This document shows, one piece after another, positions 20,697 to 32,385 of a DNA stretch of 64,000 bases; within the stretch, counting starts at the first letter, position 1; each line of letters opens with the position of its first letter. Location: NCBI GenBank assembly GCA_004194705.1, contig SADC01000924.1:124001-188000 (forward strand), read 5' to 3'. The notes beneath the pieces were generated by a model. That model worked only from the letters and a program-made list of their open reading frames with translations, ran no database searches and had not been told where the DNA came from. Position numbers and translations under genes: made by a program. Source of the stretch: Ditylenchus dipsaci (lineage: Eukaryota > Nematoda > Chromadorea > Rhabditida > Anguinidae).

Positions 20697-22683
20697 GTGA
20701 CTCGCTCAGGAACAAGCCTTGGAGGGCTACTGTATTCTTTTGGAAGTTAGTGGGGCCACTGCATCGAGGTTTGACTGTACAGTAAAATATTAAATATTTT
20801 TCAAAAATTTCAACCATGGTAAAAAGCTGGTATGAAGTTAATTTTTTTAAACTACACAATATGATTACTAACTTCATAGATGAAAATAATTTAGTTAAAA
20901 CATTTTATTGTATCGTAAAGATTTAAGTCTTTTAGATAAAAAATTAAGTTATACATACAAGGCTCGGGCACAATGAGTGCTGTTCTTCTTATGTAGCTTT
21001 ACTAGGGAAAGACCATAACTTAATTCCTTCATTAGAAAACTTTGCTTTCGGTGTTCTCCTGAGGCTAATGGACAAACCTACCAAATAACTTTTTAATAAA
21101 ATAGATATTCTTTCAATAAAGATAAAATCAAGCGGGTTCGCACTTTAGAGCCCACACTCGCTCATTGATTTGAGACTGTGTACATTTTCAAATTTAATTC
21201 AAGAAATTTAGGCACCTCTCTTGAGGAAAAGATATAGCCAACCCTACAGCTTTTATATGACAAATTTTAGCCCGCAATGCGGCTCTAAAGTCATTTTTTT
21301 TATTTTTAAACCAATATCTACTACTACCAATATTTTGTATGCTGTCGCTTAGCTACAAAATAACACCAGAAGCAAGATTTTTAATGAAGGAAAAAAATTT
21401 GCTTGAAGGAGTATGAAAAGATGCGCTCGATAGAAATAGGTATTGATAGAACTATTTATATTATTTTTTAATATTTAACAATAAGAAACTTTAAAACTAC
21501 AACCGACATTTTATAAACTAGAATGAGAAGCACATAAAACGTTTAATAAAAAAACAACAAACACACTAAATTATTGATTGAAATTATAAACATGCATGCT
21601 TTTGTGTTTGTCATGCATCAATTTCCAAAACTAATTTAAAAGAAATTTTCATAAAAGGCAAGCATGCAAGTTTAAAAGTTTATTGGAAAAAAATGTGACA
21701 AAAATTTCGTATTCTAACTTTATTAAAAACGAGAAAAAATATAATTATTTTACCTGACCACCTTTGCCAAATATATAGTGTCAAACAGATCAATAAAAAG
21801 AAAGGCAAGTGTGTATGCAAATGTACGAGCAGAAGACAGAAGAATTCAGGAAATAACAACATACCATATTTGGTGCGCATATCTCTCTGTTATTGCGCAT
21901 ACATATAAATGTTCTGTCCGACTTATTTGGGGATTTAGCGTGTGCACACATACAAAGTGTGGCTGACAAAGAACAATAATAGTCTTAAATTGAAAAAAAA
22001 AACAATTTTGTGTATTTTTTTAAATTTGACATTTGAAGTTAATAGTAGGTTTAAATTACCTGATCTATTAATTTTGATCTAGTAAAAAGCTGCTTCAATT
22101 AAAAAATAACAAAAGTTTCAAAATGCTCTGTATTTACTCTGACATTTTGTTTATAAAAAAAGTTTTTTAAACTTGTTTTCAGTCTTAAGATCTTTTTATG
22201 CTGGTTACCCATGACAATTCACTTGTTATTTTCGTAAGGGTACATAACCTTATTAAAATTGATATAAGGGGTCAGATACAGGGTTGAATAAAAAGAAAAA
22301 ATTAAAAAAAAACACGAAAAATTTACATGAGGACCAAGGCAAAAATGCCCTTTGTTAAATATGGCCGAAAAGTTTTACTATGTGGGTCAATTTGTTTATG
22401 CCTAGTTGATAATGGTGGACTGCAGTCGCCACCCTCAGTTCCGACTCACAATTCGCAGTGAGAGTGGCGACTGCTGTGTGTTCACAATGGAAAAGTTAGA
22501 GTCTTGACTAACAATCCGCATAAAGTGATGATTGTTTTTCATTTGAAGTGAGGATTGTTATTCATTTTAGGTAAAATTGCTTCTAAAACAACTTTTTAAC
22601 CCAATTAAGATATGGGCTCTAGCCATTTTTATCAACACCCTTTCGGTCAAGATTTGGCCGAGACATTTATCCGATTGTCTATA
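20697..22683. other. No gene recognised
   Basis: AT-rich with short frames on both strands. A small hydrophobic minus-strand frame around 21680-21880 ends at a plausible donor (TCAG/GTAAAA), but it cannot be joined to the exchanger in phase. One solitary pogo-like end (GGTTTGACTGTACAG) occurs near 20770. Confidence 0.4.
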
Positions 22684-22782
22684 CAGTCGACTCTCCCAAT
22701 AACGAACCCCTGGGACCGGCTCTAGGTGTTCGTTATTGAGAGAGTTCGTTATTCAGGGGTTCGTTATTGGGAGAGTCGACTG
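22684..22782. mobile_element. pogo/Tigger-like MITE with AATAACGAAC words
   Basis: CAGTCGACTCTCCCAATAAC and the inverted TTATTGGGAGAGTCGACTG, flanked by TA. The word ATAACGAAC (or GTTCGTTAT) occurs four times in 99 bp. Confidence 0.8.
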
Positions 22783-22829
22783 TAGTAAAATGCTACTTTT
22801 CACCAGTAAATTATTTCTTTTCACCAATA

Positions 22830-23015
22830 AATTTGAATTTCAGACAAAAAACTTATTTCTACCAGTAATTAACTGGTTTTTACCAAGAAAATTTGGTAAT
22901 TTGTGCAACTTTTGGTGGGTTTTGGCTCATATTTTTCCTGGTTGTATATCATAGCATCTTACAGCTTTTATATGATCTGAACGCAATATTTTCGTAGATG
23001 AACCGAGGACCTGCT
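22830..23015 (+). repeat. Dispersed repeat, inverted partner at 26630-26800
   Basis: Shares with the complement of 26630-26800 the run TTACTGGT, AAATTTGGTAATTTGTGCAA, CATAGCATCTTACAGCTTTT, GATCTGAACGCAATATTTT and GAACCGAGGACCTGC. The pair spans about 3.8 kb. Confidence 0.6.
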
Positions 23016-23049
23016 GCTTTTTTCTTTTGTTTTTTTCTTCCTTCAAAAA

Positions 23050-23748
23050 GTTGGCGATACCGGAGTATACCCCCCCCCCAAATGAAATTTTTTAAAAATG
23101 TTTCCAAACACCTATATCGACCTAAAATTGCCTCAGGAGCTCGAAAAAGGCATTATTTTTGTGTTCTAGTCAATAAAAATTGAGTTTTGGGACCACCCAA
23201 ATATACCTATTTTGACCATTTTGAAGGATTTAGGGCCATGTTAGGGTGGGAAAGGACCAAAAAAGAACCAATTTAGTGTGAAAAGGAAGATGTTGAACAT
23301 AGTTTTGTTGACTGGGGCCTACCGCATAAATAAACTCTGGTATGCATACATTTTTGTGCATCCAGAGTCACTTTCGAGTGATTTGCGTCTAAGGTATGTG
23401 GGTGTGCGCATCTCAACCCCAAGCTACCAAGCCCCCTGCGCCCCCGAAGGGGGCGCAGGGGCTTGGTTGGTTAGAGATGCGCGCACTCACTTACCTTAGA
23501 CATAATTCTGAGAAGACTCTTGAACAAGAATGCATTTAGAGAATATTTTTGCCCAGCTCCAGTGACCAAAACATGCCAAAACAGGCAAATGGTCGAAATT
23601 TCAAAATGTCCAAAACTCAATTTTTTATTAACCAAACTCAAAAATAATGTCTTTTTGAACTCCCGAGGCAATTTTGGGTCGATATAGGGTGTTTAAAACA
23701 CTCTAAAAAAAATTTCATTTGGGGGAGGGGGTATACTCCAGTAGGGTC
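23050..23748. mobile_element. Repeat family B, full-length member
   Basis: Terminal repeats read TACCGGAGTATACCCCCCCC at the left and its inverted form GGGGGTATACTCCAGTAGGG at the right. Arms share CCTATATCGACCTAAAATTG. The centre is a strong hairpin around GCGCCCCCGAAGGGGGCGC flanked by CAAGCCCC and GGGGCTTGG. Other members: 11010, 37830, 41560, 49925 and 63265. No coding capacity. Confidence 0.65.
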
Positions 23749-23832
23749 AAAAAGTTTAAGCAAAAAAAACATTTTTGGTCAAAGTGTAATTCAAATAGCA
23801 CTTCTAGTCAGGAATGATAAAAAAAAAGTTTA

Positions 23833-23962
23833 CCGTATTCTCTCTAATAGAAGCGCATGCATTTTATTTTTGAACCCTCCTTGGGGGTTGCGCTTTTATA
23901 AGAGAGTGCGCTTTTATTTTTAGATCTTTCTCAGGGGTGCGCTTGTATTAGAGAGAATACGG
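23833..23962. mobile_element. pogo-like MITE with GCGCTTTTAT words
   Basis: CCGTATTCTCTCTAATAG and its inverted TATTAGAGAGAATACGG, flanked by TA. Internally TTGCGCTTTTATAAGAGAG and GTGCGCTTTTATT are repeats of one word. Confidence 0.75.
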
Positions 23963-24115
23963 TACTCTATTTTACTAATCTTTTTTCGCGAATTTTTTTC
24001 CACCTATGCTTTATTGCGAAAAAAATATTTTTCTTCACTAACAACTGGGTTTTTTGCAAATATGTTGTTATTAGACTTTTAACATTTTATTAAACATTTT
24101 ATTTACACTAACTTC

Positions 24116-24264
24116 GGCCCTAGTGTACAATTGGTATTTTTTGCCTTGGTGTCCCTGCTGATTTTTTCGAGATTTTTTTAAAAGCTCACTAATGTAAATT
24201 TAAGAGGCAAATTTAAAGGGGTGGTGTGACGCTACACACATCGCAATTGTACACTAGGGCATAA
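24116..24264. repeat. Short inverted-repeat element
   Basis: GGCCCTAGTGTACAATTG and its inverted CAATTGTACACTAGGGC bound about 150 bp. No clear flanking duplication. Confidence 0.5.
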
Positions 24265-25070
24265 TTTCTTTTAAAACAATGGAATTGAAGAAGAAATACG
24301 TCTTATTTGATAGGGTGGGCAAAATAGACTAGTACTGTCTCTAGTCATCTCCAAGCGTTCTTTTGTGTCACCGTTCACCATTTTATGTGAGGTCATACCA
24401 TTGTAGTTAGTGGTTATGCAGTGTATGAAAAGCTGGTAGACACAGCATGTGTCCGATGCAAGAAGCGCTAAAATTTTTCAGTAAAAATGAGTTTAAGCTA
24501 AAAAAATTAGCGCAATATTGAGTCCTGAAAACCCAGAATCTAACATCCAAGTGGCAGACTTTATGACTATTGGCCCTATCCAAAAAAGAAGAAAATTTTT
24601 TCCTTCGCCATCCCTTTTCTGGTTTTTTGGCTCAGATAAGAAGGTCAGAATATTCTAGGATGGACTAAAATTTATTCTCAAATTACAAAGAGTTCTAAAG
24701 AACCTATTAAGCCCTAAAAAGCCCTCTAGTTCAGAAGGTTGCCAGCATATGTTAAGACAAAAACGTAGGTAGATATTCTTTTCATTCTAAACCTCTGTCA
24801 GAGGTCACTTAGATTAAACCATTTTCGACTTTTATACACTGTTTTTATTCAACATTTTTTTTAATTTAAGGAGGGCTGAATTCTGTTAAGCTCCCGCCCT
24901 ACGTGCCGGTAGCTAAACTTAATTTGTGTTTAGTCCCTCCCTACGTGATTATTTTTTTACTTTTTTCAGGTTAGAAAAACATGTTTGAGTCCGTTCTAGC
25001 ATACGCTAGCCAACCCTTGCCTAAGCCTTAAAAATTTCCACAATAAAATATTTTCGCAGGTCCTATAAAC

Positions 25071-26008
25071 TCAATCAGCATATAAATAGAAGTTCACCTG
25101 TTTTAACAAATCAACTAATTTCATAGCTGCTTCATTAGTCACAAAAAGCTTCATGGTCTGATTTTCCAGCTTTCCTTTGTGCAAATATTCCACTACACTA
25201 TCAATATCAAAGCACTCATTCGTCAAATTGAACTGAACTGTTTGGCAGGCTCTCAAAACATCATATTTCTGAATTTCCATTTTTATCTCCGCCCTTTATT
25301 TCTATCGCTCAAGTCCACTTGAAGACTCTTTGGACAATATTTTTCCTCCATCCGCCCAAACAATTTTTTAAGCAAATTTTCGCCACCTCTCAGCTTGCTG
25401 GAATCAAAGTGATTGAAGGACAAAAAAAGGCATGCATCCCTCCATAAATGCCTTAATTCCAGTATTTCCTCAACTAATTCTTCTACATTCTGGCTCCAGA
25501 CCAGCTTAGAATTAGAAGGAGTAAAAGAATGTGCACTCCCCTAGCTTTTGTAGCCTTGCTCATCAAATAATATTTTCCGTAGCAATAATCGCCGAATACT
25601 TTTCTTTGTTGGATGGGTTCTCTTCTCGCATTTTCCAGTCCAGGGTCAGGTATTTGGAGTACCTGGTCTTGCACCACCCTTCTGCAGAGTCTTGAGCAGA
25701 AGCAGCTAGGTAGACAAAGAAGAATTTCTGACTGGAAAGACCTAGGTAGACGTCTGCAAGAAAGCGACAGGGAGTGGAAGATAAGTGACTTTCAACAATT
25801 TTACGAATGTGACGGCAGGTGAATATGATAGTATCTAGTTGAGGACGGGTTAGAAAAGTGAAGACTTCTGTGAGAATGTCTGTAGATAGGGTAATTGATG
25901 GTGTAGAACACTCGGATTTGGTTTTTTGAAGCTTTTAACTTCGTCGAAGTAGTGACATTTCCTTCGCTTGGAATAATTAGGCATGAGGCGTTTAAAGAAA
26001 TCAAACAT
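25071..26008 (-). pseudogene. F-box-like protein gene, frame broken several times
   Basis: ATG at 26008 begins MFDFFKRLMPNYSKRRKCHY. After one missing base in an A-run the frame gives TLSTDILTEVFTFLTRPQLD followed by TIIFTCRHIRKIVESHL, which matches an F-box: a leucine-rich helix pair that docks SKP1 in SCF ubiquitin ligases. Downstream pieces in shifted frames are EGWCKTRYSKYLTLDW, NVEELVEEILELRHLWRD and YDVLRACQTVQFNLTNECFD, ending KLVDLLKQVNFYLYAD and a stop. At least three single-base losses and one in-frame TAG lie between them. Conserved-looking sequence resumes after each break, so this is a young pseudogene or a gene damaged by sequence errors. The substrate-binding part is not recognised. 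Leucine-rich F-box families expand in nematodes, which fits but does not prove the placement. Confidence 0.5.
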
Positions 26009-26629
26009 CTTAGTCTGAAATTATTCTTTCGTGTTGTTTTCCCTTGTCAGTAAAAAATTTTACATCAAAGTAATTTTTATATTTCTCGAAATTAAGTTAC
26101 GTAAACGAAAATATTTTTGAATAGTTTTCCTTCATTTTGTAGAAGTCAATATTTCGGCGGCAATTCAAGTCGACATAGGACTGCCATTGTGACTCCACAT
26201 TTTTTCTTTTTCTAAAAACGTTGAAAAGTTCTAGATAAATATTCAAAAAGCGATTATTATCAGTCACAACTTTTTAGTTAACATTCTTTCAAAGTACAAC
26301 ATCTCTTCGTTTTACGAAATCAAAAAATAAACTATTTTTTCCACATGCCACCGGTTTGAATATACACCTGAAAAGAAGGAAACTAAAAAATGATACGATA
26401 ACAACATACTCAAAATCAAATCATAAATTTGAGAGATCATTCATGTATCGAATTCTCATCAGTTTTTTGCAGTGGAATTTGCCACTATAATACTTGGAGT
26501 ATTGGCAGAAGTAGACATCGGTGCTTACTTTAATTCCCGTTTCTCGCTTATGGTAAGACCAGCTTTTCTTTTTATTCAACCAAACATCAATTTCTTCTTT
26601 TATTGTGCATATTTTTTGATTTATTCAAA

Positions 26630-26800
26630 CAGCAGCAGGTCCTCGGTTCTTCTATAAAAAATATTGCGTTCAGATCATGAAAAAGCTGTAAGATGCTATG
26701 ACCGACAACCAAGAACAAAAATAAGCCAAAAACCACCGAAAATTGCACAAATTACCAAATTTACTGGTAGAAACCAGTAAATTACTGGTAGATATAAGTG
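26630..26800 (-). repeat. Dispersed repeat, inverted partner of 22830-23015
   Basis: The complement reads GCAAATTGCAC-type wording and CATAGCATCTTACAGC as at 22830-23015. It is followed at 26805-26875 by a short degenerate run of GCAGGGC words. Confidence 0.55.
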
Positions 26801-26964
26801 CAGGGCGGGTCAAAGAGCAGGGCAGAGCAAATTACAGGGCAGGGAAAGGCAAAATGCAGAGCGTAATCAGGGCTATCTATTGCGTATAAACGTGCATCTG
26901 AATAATTACAGTTTTATGAAGAATTTTTGACTTTCTTCTAAAAGTCAGTTTTTGCAAATTCTCA

Positions 26965-27180
26965 ATCGGATTTATGTTCAGCGTGGTCTATTTGATTATA
27001 AAACAGCTCTTGAAATGTCAGTTTCAGTCTCAAATTTTGAATTACGCTCAAGACAAAAAATATTTGATTTTCAAGTTTAAATGTTTAGTGTTTTGAGCGA
27101 AATTCGAAATTTGACATTGAAACTCACATTTCAAGAGCTGTTTCATAAGCAGATGGACCACGCTGAACAAAATCCGGCGT
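26965..27180. repeat. Palindromic foldback
   Basis: TTCAGCGTGGTC, AAACAGCTCTTGAAATGT and TCAAATTT at the left are inverted as AAATTTGACA, CATTTCAAGAGCTGTTTC and GACCACGCTGAA at the right. The spacer is about 50 bp. No coding content. Confidence 0.6.
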
Positions 27181-27529
27181 CAGAATCAATAGTTTTCTTA
27201 GCGAAAATAAAAATTATAAGAAATTTGTGTTACGACTTGTACATTTATTTTGCCTATTTTATCATAATTTTATCATAAGCTATTATGTCAGTTAGTGCCA
27301 AAATAATTGTGAGATTTTTTATCTTCTTTTTTATTTCAGCGTTTGGCTGAATAGTATCTCTGCACGAAGTTATGGCCATTTTAGTATCCCTATTGAGGAT
27401 TTGCGAAAACTGGTTTATAGAAGAAAAATAGAAAATTCTTTCTAAAATAGCAATCATTCAAGTTTGTAGCAATAGATAGCCCTGACAACGCCGTGCATCT
27501 CTATATAGCATTTGGCATGTGTCTGTCCG

Positions 27530-28650
27530 TCCGTCCGTCGCCACTTTTCTTTTAAGACCAATTTTCGGCCAGTTTTTTTCCGGAACTTTTTCCGGAAAAT
27601 CTTTCCGGAACCCTAAAATTCTACATCTCAGCTCTCTTTTAATCACGAAATTGTAAGATTGAAGTGGCTTTACAAAAAAGTTTTCAAGTCCCTTCAAACT
27701 GGGGATGGTGTATTTTGAACTGGATTTTTGGTGGATGATTGGGTTTAAGTCCAATTTTCGGCCAGTTTTCGTGAATTCATGCCAGATATCTTTTCGGAAC
27801 CCTGAAATTAAACATCATAGCTCTCTTTTAAGTACAAAATTGTAAAATCGAAATGTCTTTAAAAAAAGTTTCTAAGTCTCTTTAAATTGGAGATGGTGGA
27901 TTTTAGCCTGGATTTTTGGTGGATGTTAGTGTTCAGCCCAATTTCGGACATTTTTTGCAAATGTTTGTCAGATATCTTTTCGAAAGCCTGAAATTCAACA
28001 TCTTAGCTTTCTTTTGAGAACAAAATTGTAAATTAAAATTGCTAATAAATTTTTTTTCGTTGCATGCCGAATCGCGAGTGAATGTGTTTCTAAAATTATA
28101 AGGTGCACGGTGTCTCAAAAGTTCCAGCTATTTTTCGAAATTCACACGAATATTCTGTAAATCAATTTTTTATAACTTTTTTTACTTTTCTGGAATGTTT
28201 TTCACAATAAAATCTCTATATAGTATTTGGACTGTGTCTGTGGGTAACGAATTTGTGTTCAAGTCCAATTTTCTGCTAATTTTTGAAAACCCATGTTAGA
28301 TATTTCACGGAACCCTCAAATTCAACATATTGGCTTTCTTTAAACACGTATAATTGAAGTTACTCCTAAAAAAAATTTTGTTTGCCCAGCAAATTGGAGA
28401 TGGTGGATTTTAGCCAGAATTAAAGGTGGATTTTTGTGTTCAAGGCCACTTTTCTGCTATGTTTAGCTAACCCATCTTAGTTGTCTCACCGGTACCCTCA
28501 AGTTCAACATCTTGGCTTTCTTTTAAGCACAAACACGTATAATTGAAGTTTCTTCTGAAAAAAATTTGTTTGCCCTCCAAATTGGAGATGGTAAATTTTA
28601 GGCTATATTTAGGGTAGATTTTTGCGTTCATACTCAATTTTCTGCAAGGA
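27530..28650 (+). repeat. Satellite-like block of about 190-bp units, five diverged copies
   Basis: Units start near 27555, 27750, 27935, 28260 and 28440. Shared landmarks in order are AGTCCAATTTTCGGCCAG, TTTTCGGAACCCTGAAATT, CAACATCTTAGCTCTCTTTT, AATTGGAGATGGTGGATTTT and TTTTTGGTGGATG. Copies differ by substitutions and indels. The third-to-fourth interval is longer and holds a weak mariner-like end (CACGGTGTCTCAAAAG). Confidence 0.65.
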
Positions 28651-28860
28651 GAAAATTCCAAGGAGGAGAGTAGCTAGGAGACAAGGAATTGTTGTCAGCC
28701 AGTAGGAGGGTAACCAGAGTAGGAGGGTAGGCAAGCGGTATCCAGGAAGGAGTAGCCAGGAGGAAAGTACACAGGAGAGGGGTTACCAGGAGGAGCGTAC
28801 CCAGCCAAAAGGGTAGCCAGGAGAAGGGTACCCAGGAGAGTTTCCCTTTACACTTTATAG
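28650..28860 (+). repeat. Minisatellite of AGGAGGGTAGCCAGG-like units
   Basis: About a dozen degenerate units of 15-20 bp built on AGGAGGGTA(A/C)CCAGG. Purine-rich on the plus strand, directly following the 190-bp array. Confidence 0.65.
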
Positions 28861-29330
28861 GAAACAATTCCCTATTAAACCATGTTTTGCAATGACAATT
28901 AATAAAAGTCAGGCCAAATAATTGATTTTGTTGGAATTGACTTAACTGATCCTGTGTTCACCCACGGAATGACTTATGTTGCATTTCCCGTGCGAGGTCA
29001 TGGGAGTTTATGAAAGTTGCAGTCAAATGTGACAGCAAAAATACAGTGAAAAACATTGCGTGGAAAGAAGTTTTGCTTGACTGTGAAACTGAAAAACTGG
29101 GTTGAAATTCTTTTGGGCGAACAGCTCATAAAATGCCAATCACGCAAGGTGGGTTTACGGCCTGATTGGTATTGTAGTGTTGTGCTACACCAAACTTTGC
29201 TTTTCAAAAGCAGGCGCCCGAAGGGCGCCAGTTCGCCTAGCTCTGAGTTATTACATGCCCATTTGATCCATAAATTTAAGCAAGTACCACCCATACTTTT
29301 CTGAAAATCCAGGTAGTTGGGAACAGGCTA

Positions 29331-31536
29331 CCGTATCCGCTCTAATTATAGACCACTCTCTAATTATAGACCCTCTCTAATTATAGACCCCCCTAAGCCA
29401 TTTTGCCTACACTGTCTTACTGTTCGAAAAACCTAAAAAAATCGTTTAAAACTGTCAGTTGGTAAGCATAGGAAAATTAGACTCTAAAGCAGTTGTTCTA
29501 TGTTGTTGCTTTTTGTGTTTGTGTGCCTTTGCTGTGCTTTGTAAAAAAGTGTTGCATCGTTAATTTTCTACTGTTCAGGCTCTTGAAAATGGACGACTTT
29601 GATTCGTGTCTGTATGGTGATGACGAAGATCATATGGGATGGGGAGATCAAGCAATTGTGGAGCAAATCGAAAGCGATGATGAAACAGTGGCTCTGGTCT
29701 GATAGGTGTTTCAAAGAAGTCACAAAAGACCAAATCTTACACCGTTGCCCGTAAGCTAGAGGTCGTTGAATACTTGAGAAAAGCCAACTCAATCCGAAGT
29801 GCAGCAAAAAAGTACAACATCACAACGAAAATGGTGCGAGATTACAAATTAAAAGAACCTCAGTTACGCCATACCAAGTTGGTTATTTATAAGTTCTCGA
29901 CTTTTTTTTATCGTGACTTTACGTTTCTATAGGGATACTGTAAAAGGGGTCAAAAGAAAAATCTCGCTGGTGCTGGTCGTCCTCTTTTGGATAAGGATTT
30001 CGACATGCTATTAGCAGGATGGGTTCAAGAAAGAAGAGCTCTTAAAATGAAGGTCTCCCGCACAATGATAATGGCTAGAGCTCAGCAAATCTTCCAGACT
30101 GCAATTGGTTTGGAAAAGGAAACAAAGTTTGCAGTAAGCCTTTTCACTAATTGTGATAGAATTCCACTCTTGTCATTTAAGGCAAGTGAAGGATGGTTGC
30201 AAAAATTTTTGGAAAGGCACGCTTTTCGAGCTAGGTTCCCAACTACAAGATGTCAGAAGCCTCCTTCAGAGTATGCGCAGAAATTAGTCGATTTCGTAAT
30301 GTACGTTTCAAGGATACGATCAAAGGAAAAGTAGGTTAATTTGTGGGTGAGCTTGTTTTTTAAAATTACGGCTTTAATTTCAGCTACACGCACATCTACG
30401 CAGCTGATGAGACGCCGATTTGGTTAGACCCCACACTAGGAAAAGCATCGATTTCAAGGGAGCAAAGGATGTAAGATTAACAGATAATAGATAAATCATA
30501 TTGCTTGTGAGAATTCAGGTCACTGTGTTATCAACAGGGCATGAAAAGTCCAGAATTACCGTCATGCTCACAGCGCGCTCCGATGGCTACAAATGCCTTC
30601 CGTATGTGCTCATTCCGAAAAAGCGGGTTGATCTAAAAATTGAGCAGAAGTTTCGGGGAAAGTTGAATATTGCATGGGCTGGCAAAAGTTGGATGAATGA
30701 TGAATGGACAAAAGATTATCTCAACAAAGTTAGTATTTTATAAGTGCTAGGGACTACTTACATAACTTTTTTCAAGACGTTCGGAATGAATTTGTTTGGC
30801 AAGCGGTTACTTGTTTGGGACGCTTTCCGCTGCCATCTCAGCGAAGAAACAAAGAAGGAGCTTAAAAAGATACGACTCGACTCAGCTATTATTCCAGGAG
30901 GTGCACCAAATTTGTTCAAGTACCTTTTTTACTTTTTACCAAGTGTCTGATAGTTTTGATGTGTTAAATTTTTCAGGCACCTGACGTTTGTTGGAATGCC
31001 TCATTCAAGGCCAAGATACAGCAACTGTATGATAATTGGATGGTAAACGGGGATCGGGAATTTGCAGCCCAGAATAACCCGCGTGCTTCTGCGACAGATG
31101 TCTATCTTCAGTGGATCTATGAAGCATGGCAAAGTTGACTAAAGAGATGATTGCAAGTTCCTTCAAAACTTGTGGTATACATTTACCCCATCTCTTCAAT
31201 TGTTTTGTGATTGTTTTTCTTAGGAATTACAATTGCTCTGGACGGATCAGAAGATGATTCGATTCATTGCTTCAAGCAACATGCCCAGCTTCTAATGGAC
31301 GAATTCTTTTGCAACAAGCCCGAGAAGATGCAGATGTGGAAATGCTGCCTTTGGAGGAAATCGATGAATATGAAGATCAGGAAAATGGCTATGAAAGTGA
31401 TGTATCGATTGAATGAGATCGGTTATGTTATTATGTATTAAATAAAAAATATTTCATTCGGAACATTTTATATAAATTCTCAGATTTTAAGCGGTTGAAA
31501 AGTTATAGACCCGGTCTATAATTAGAGCGGATACGG
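29331..31536 (+). mobile_element. pogo/Tigger-type DNA transposon, 2.2 kb
   Basis: Terminal inverted repeats are identical for at least 20 bp (CCGTATCCGCTCTAATTATA and onward through GACC), flanked by TA on both sides. At the left end CTCTAATTATAGACC is repeated three times in tandem. The right end has two related copies. The element carries one intron-containing transposase gene and is the only possibly source-like pogo element in the window. TIR wording CCGTAT plus tandem words links it to the MITEs at 862, 11876, 20110, 23833 and 31882. Confidence 0.9.
29589..31416 (+). pseudogene. pogo/Tigger-type transposase, multi-exon, frame broken
   Basis: The N-terminus MDDFDSCLYGDDEDHMGW leads, after a one-base shift near 29695, to KSYTVARKLEVVEYLRKANS IRSAAKKYN, a Brinker/psq-type helix-turn-helix. 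A second, CENP-B-like domain follows (GAGRPLLDKDFDMLLAGWVQ, ASEGWLQKFLERH). The DDE core shows AADETPIWLDP, then LLVWDAFRCH and APDVCWNASFK, giving the D-D-D triad. The C-terminus is acidic (EEIDEYEDQENGYESD). Short introns are inferred at about 29879, 30135, 30331, 30469, 30731 and 30919. Frame shifts near 29695, 30919, 31135 and 31300 make this copy inactive as read. It acts in cis on TA-flanked ends if repaired by selection elsewhere in the genome. Confidence 0.82.
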
Positions 31537-31722
31537 TAAGTTAACTACTTTCAAATGCTGTTTTACACGTCTGGATCCGTTATTTTTGCAAAAATTTTCA
31601 GTATCTTGTTCACCGTGAAATGTTTGTAAGTGACTTCTAGTAGGAACAGTAAGCAAAAGATAAATTTGCAAAAATTTTGCTTGCAGTACATGCTTAATCT
31701 TATTTTAATTAAAACATGTAAC

Positions 31723-31870
31723 TAAGGGTGTTTTAAAACCGACAATTTTTCAATCTTCGGCTTGGCTTGACCGACCGAAAAATTCGTTTTCGGCTTTTGG
31801 CCTGGTCGGCCGATAATTTTGGTTTTCGGCTCAGCCGGTTATTTTTCATCGCATTCTGTAGTCTTTTTGA
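31723..31870. repeat. hAT-like fragment with TTCGGC words
   Basis: Starts TAAGGGTGTT, typical of hAT ends here, and continues with repeated TTCGGC, GGCCTGG and GGTCGGCCGA words. No right terminus or target duplication was found, so it is truncated. Confidence 0.4.
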
Positions 31871-31881
31871 TAAGACGCATA

Positions 31882-32128
31882 CCGTATTCTCTCTATTAGT
31901 TCCACATGTGGGATTATTTTTCAATCGTCCGAAAATCGGAAAATTTGAGGTCGATCTCGAGATTTTTGGTGAAAATTCAAAATCTTAAGAGCGGAATCAG
32001 TAGAGCTCGTGGGAGTTAAGAAAATGCAATAAACAGCTTGGTTAAATTTTTTCTCTGAGCTGAGATACCGGTTCTCAAAGTTGGGGTGTGGGTTTAATAG
32101 AGAGTGTGAACTAATAGAGAGAATACGG
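31882..32128. mobile_element. pogo-like MITE
   Basis: CCGTATTCTCTCTATTAG and its inverted CTAATAGAGAGAATACGG, flanked by TA. Subterminal ATTAGTTCCACA pairs with GTGTGAACTAAT. Close to the 3' end of the GPCR gene. Confidence 0.75.
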
Positions 32129-32385
32129 TATTTCACTTTAGCGTTGGCATATTTTTCAGAAAAAAAGTTGTTTTTATTAAATCTTTAAATCAATATAAAT
32201 GTATTTTCTCAATAAAAATGGCACCTTTTATAAATATATTCCTAAGTGTTAAAAATAGCAACCAATTAATAGTGAAGTAGATCCTAACATAAATTCTACT
32301 TGAAAAAATTAGCACTCAATTGGTCTGTGATTAGCAGGAGGTGTGGGCATCTGAGAAATGGAGACTAGTTGAGCAAGTACTATGT

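Noticed and set aside
21680..21880. Hydrophobic minus-strand frame as the exchanger's signal-peptide exon
   Set aside because: It ends at a plausible donor, but its phase gives an immediate stop when joined to the exon starting at 17156, and it is 4.5 kb away with no other support.
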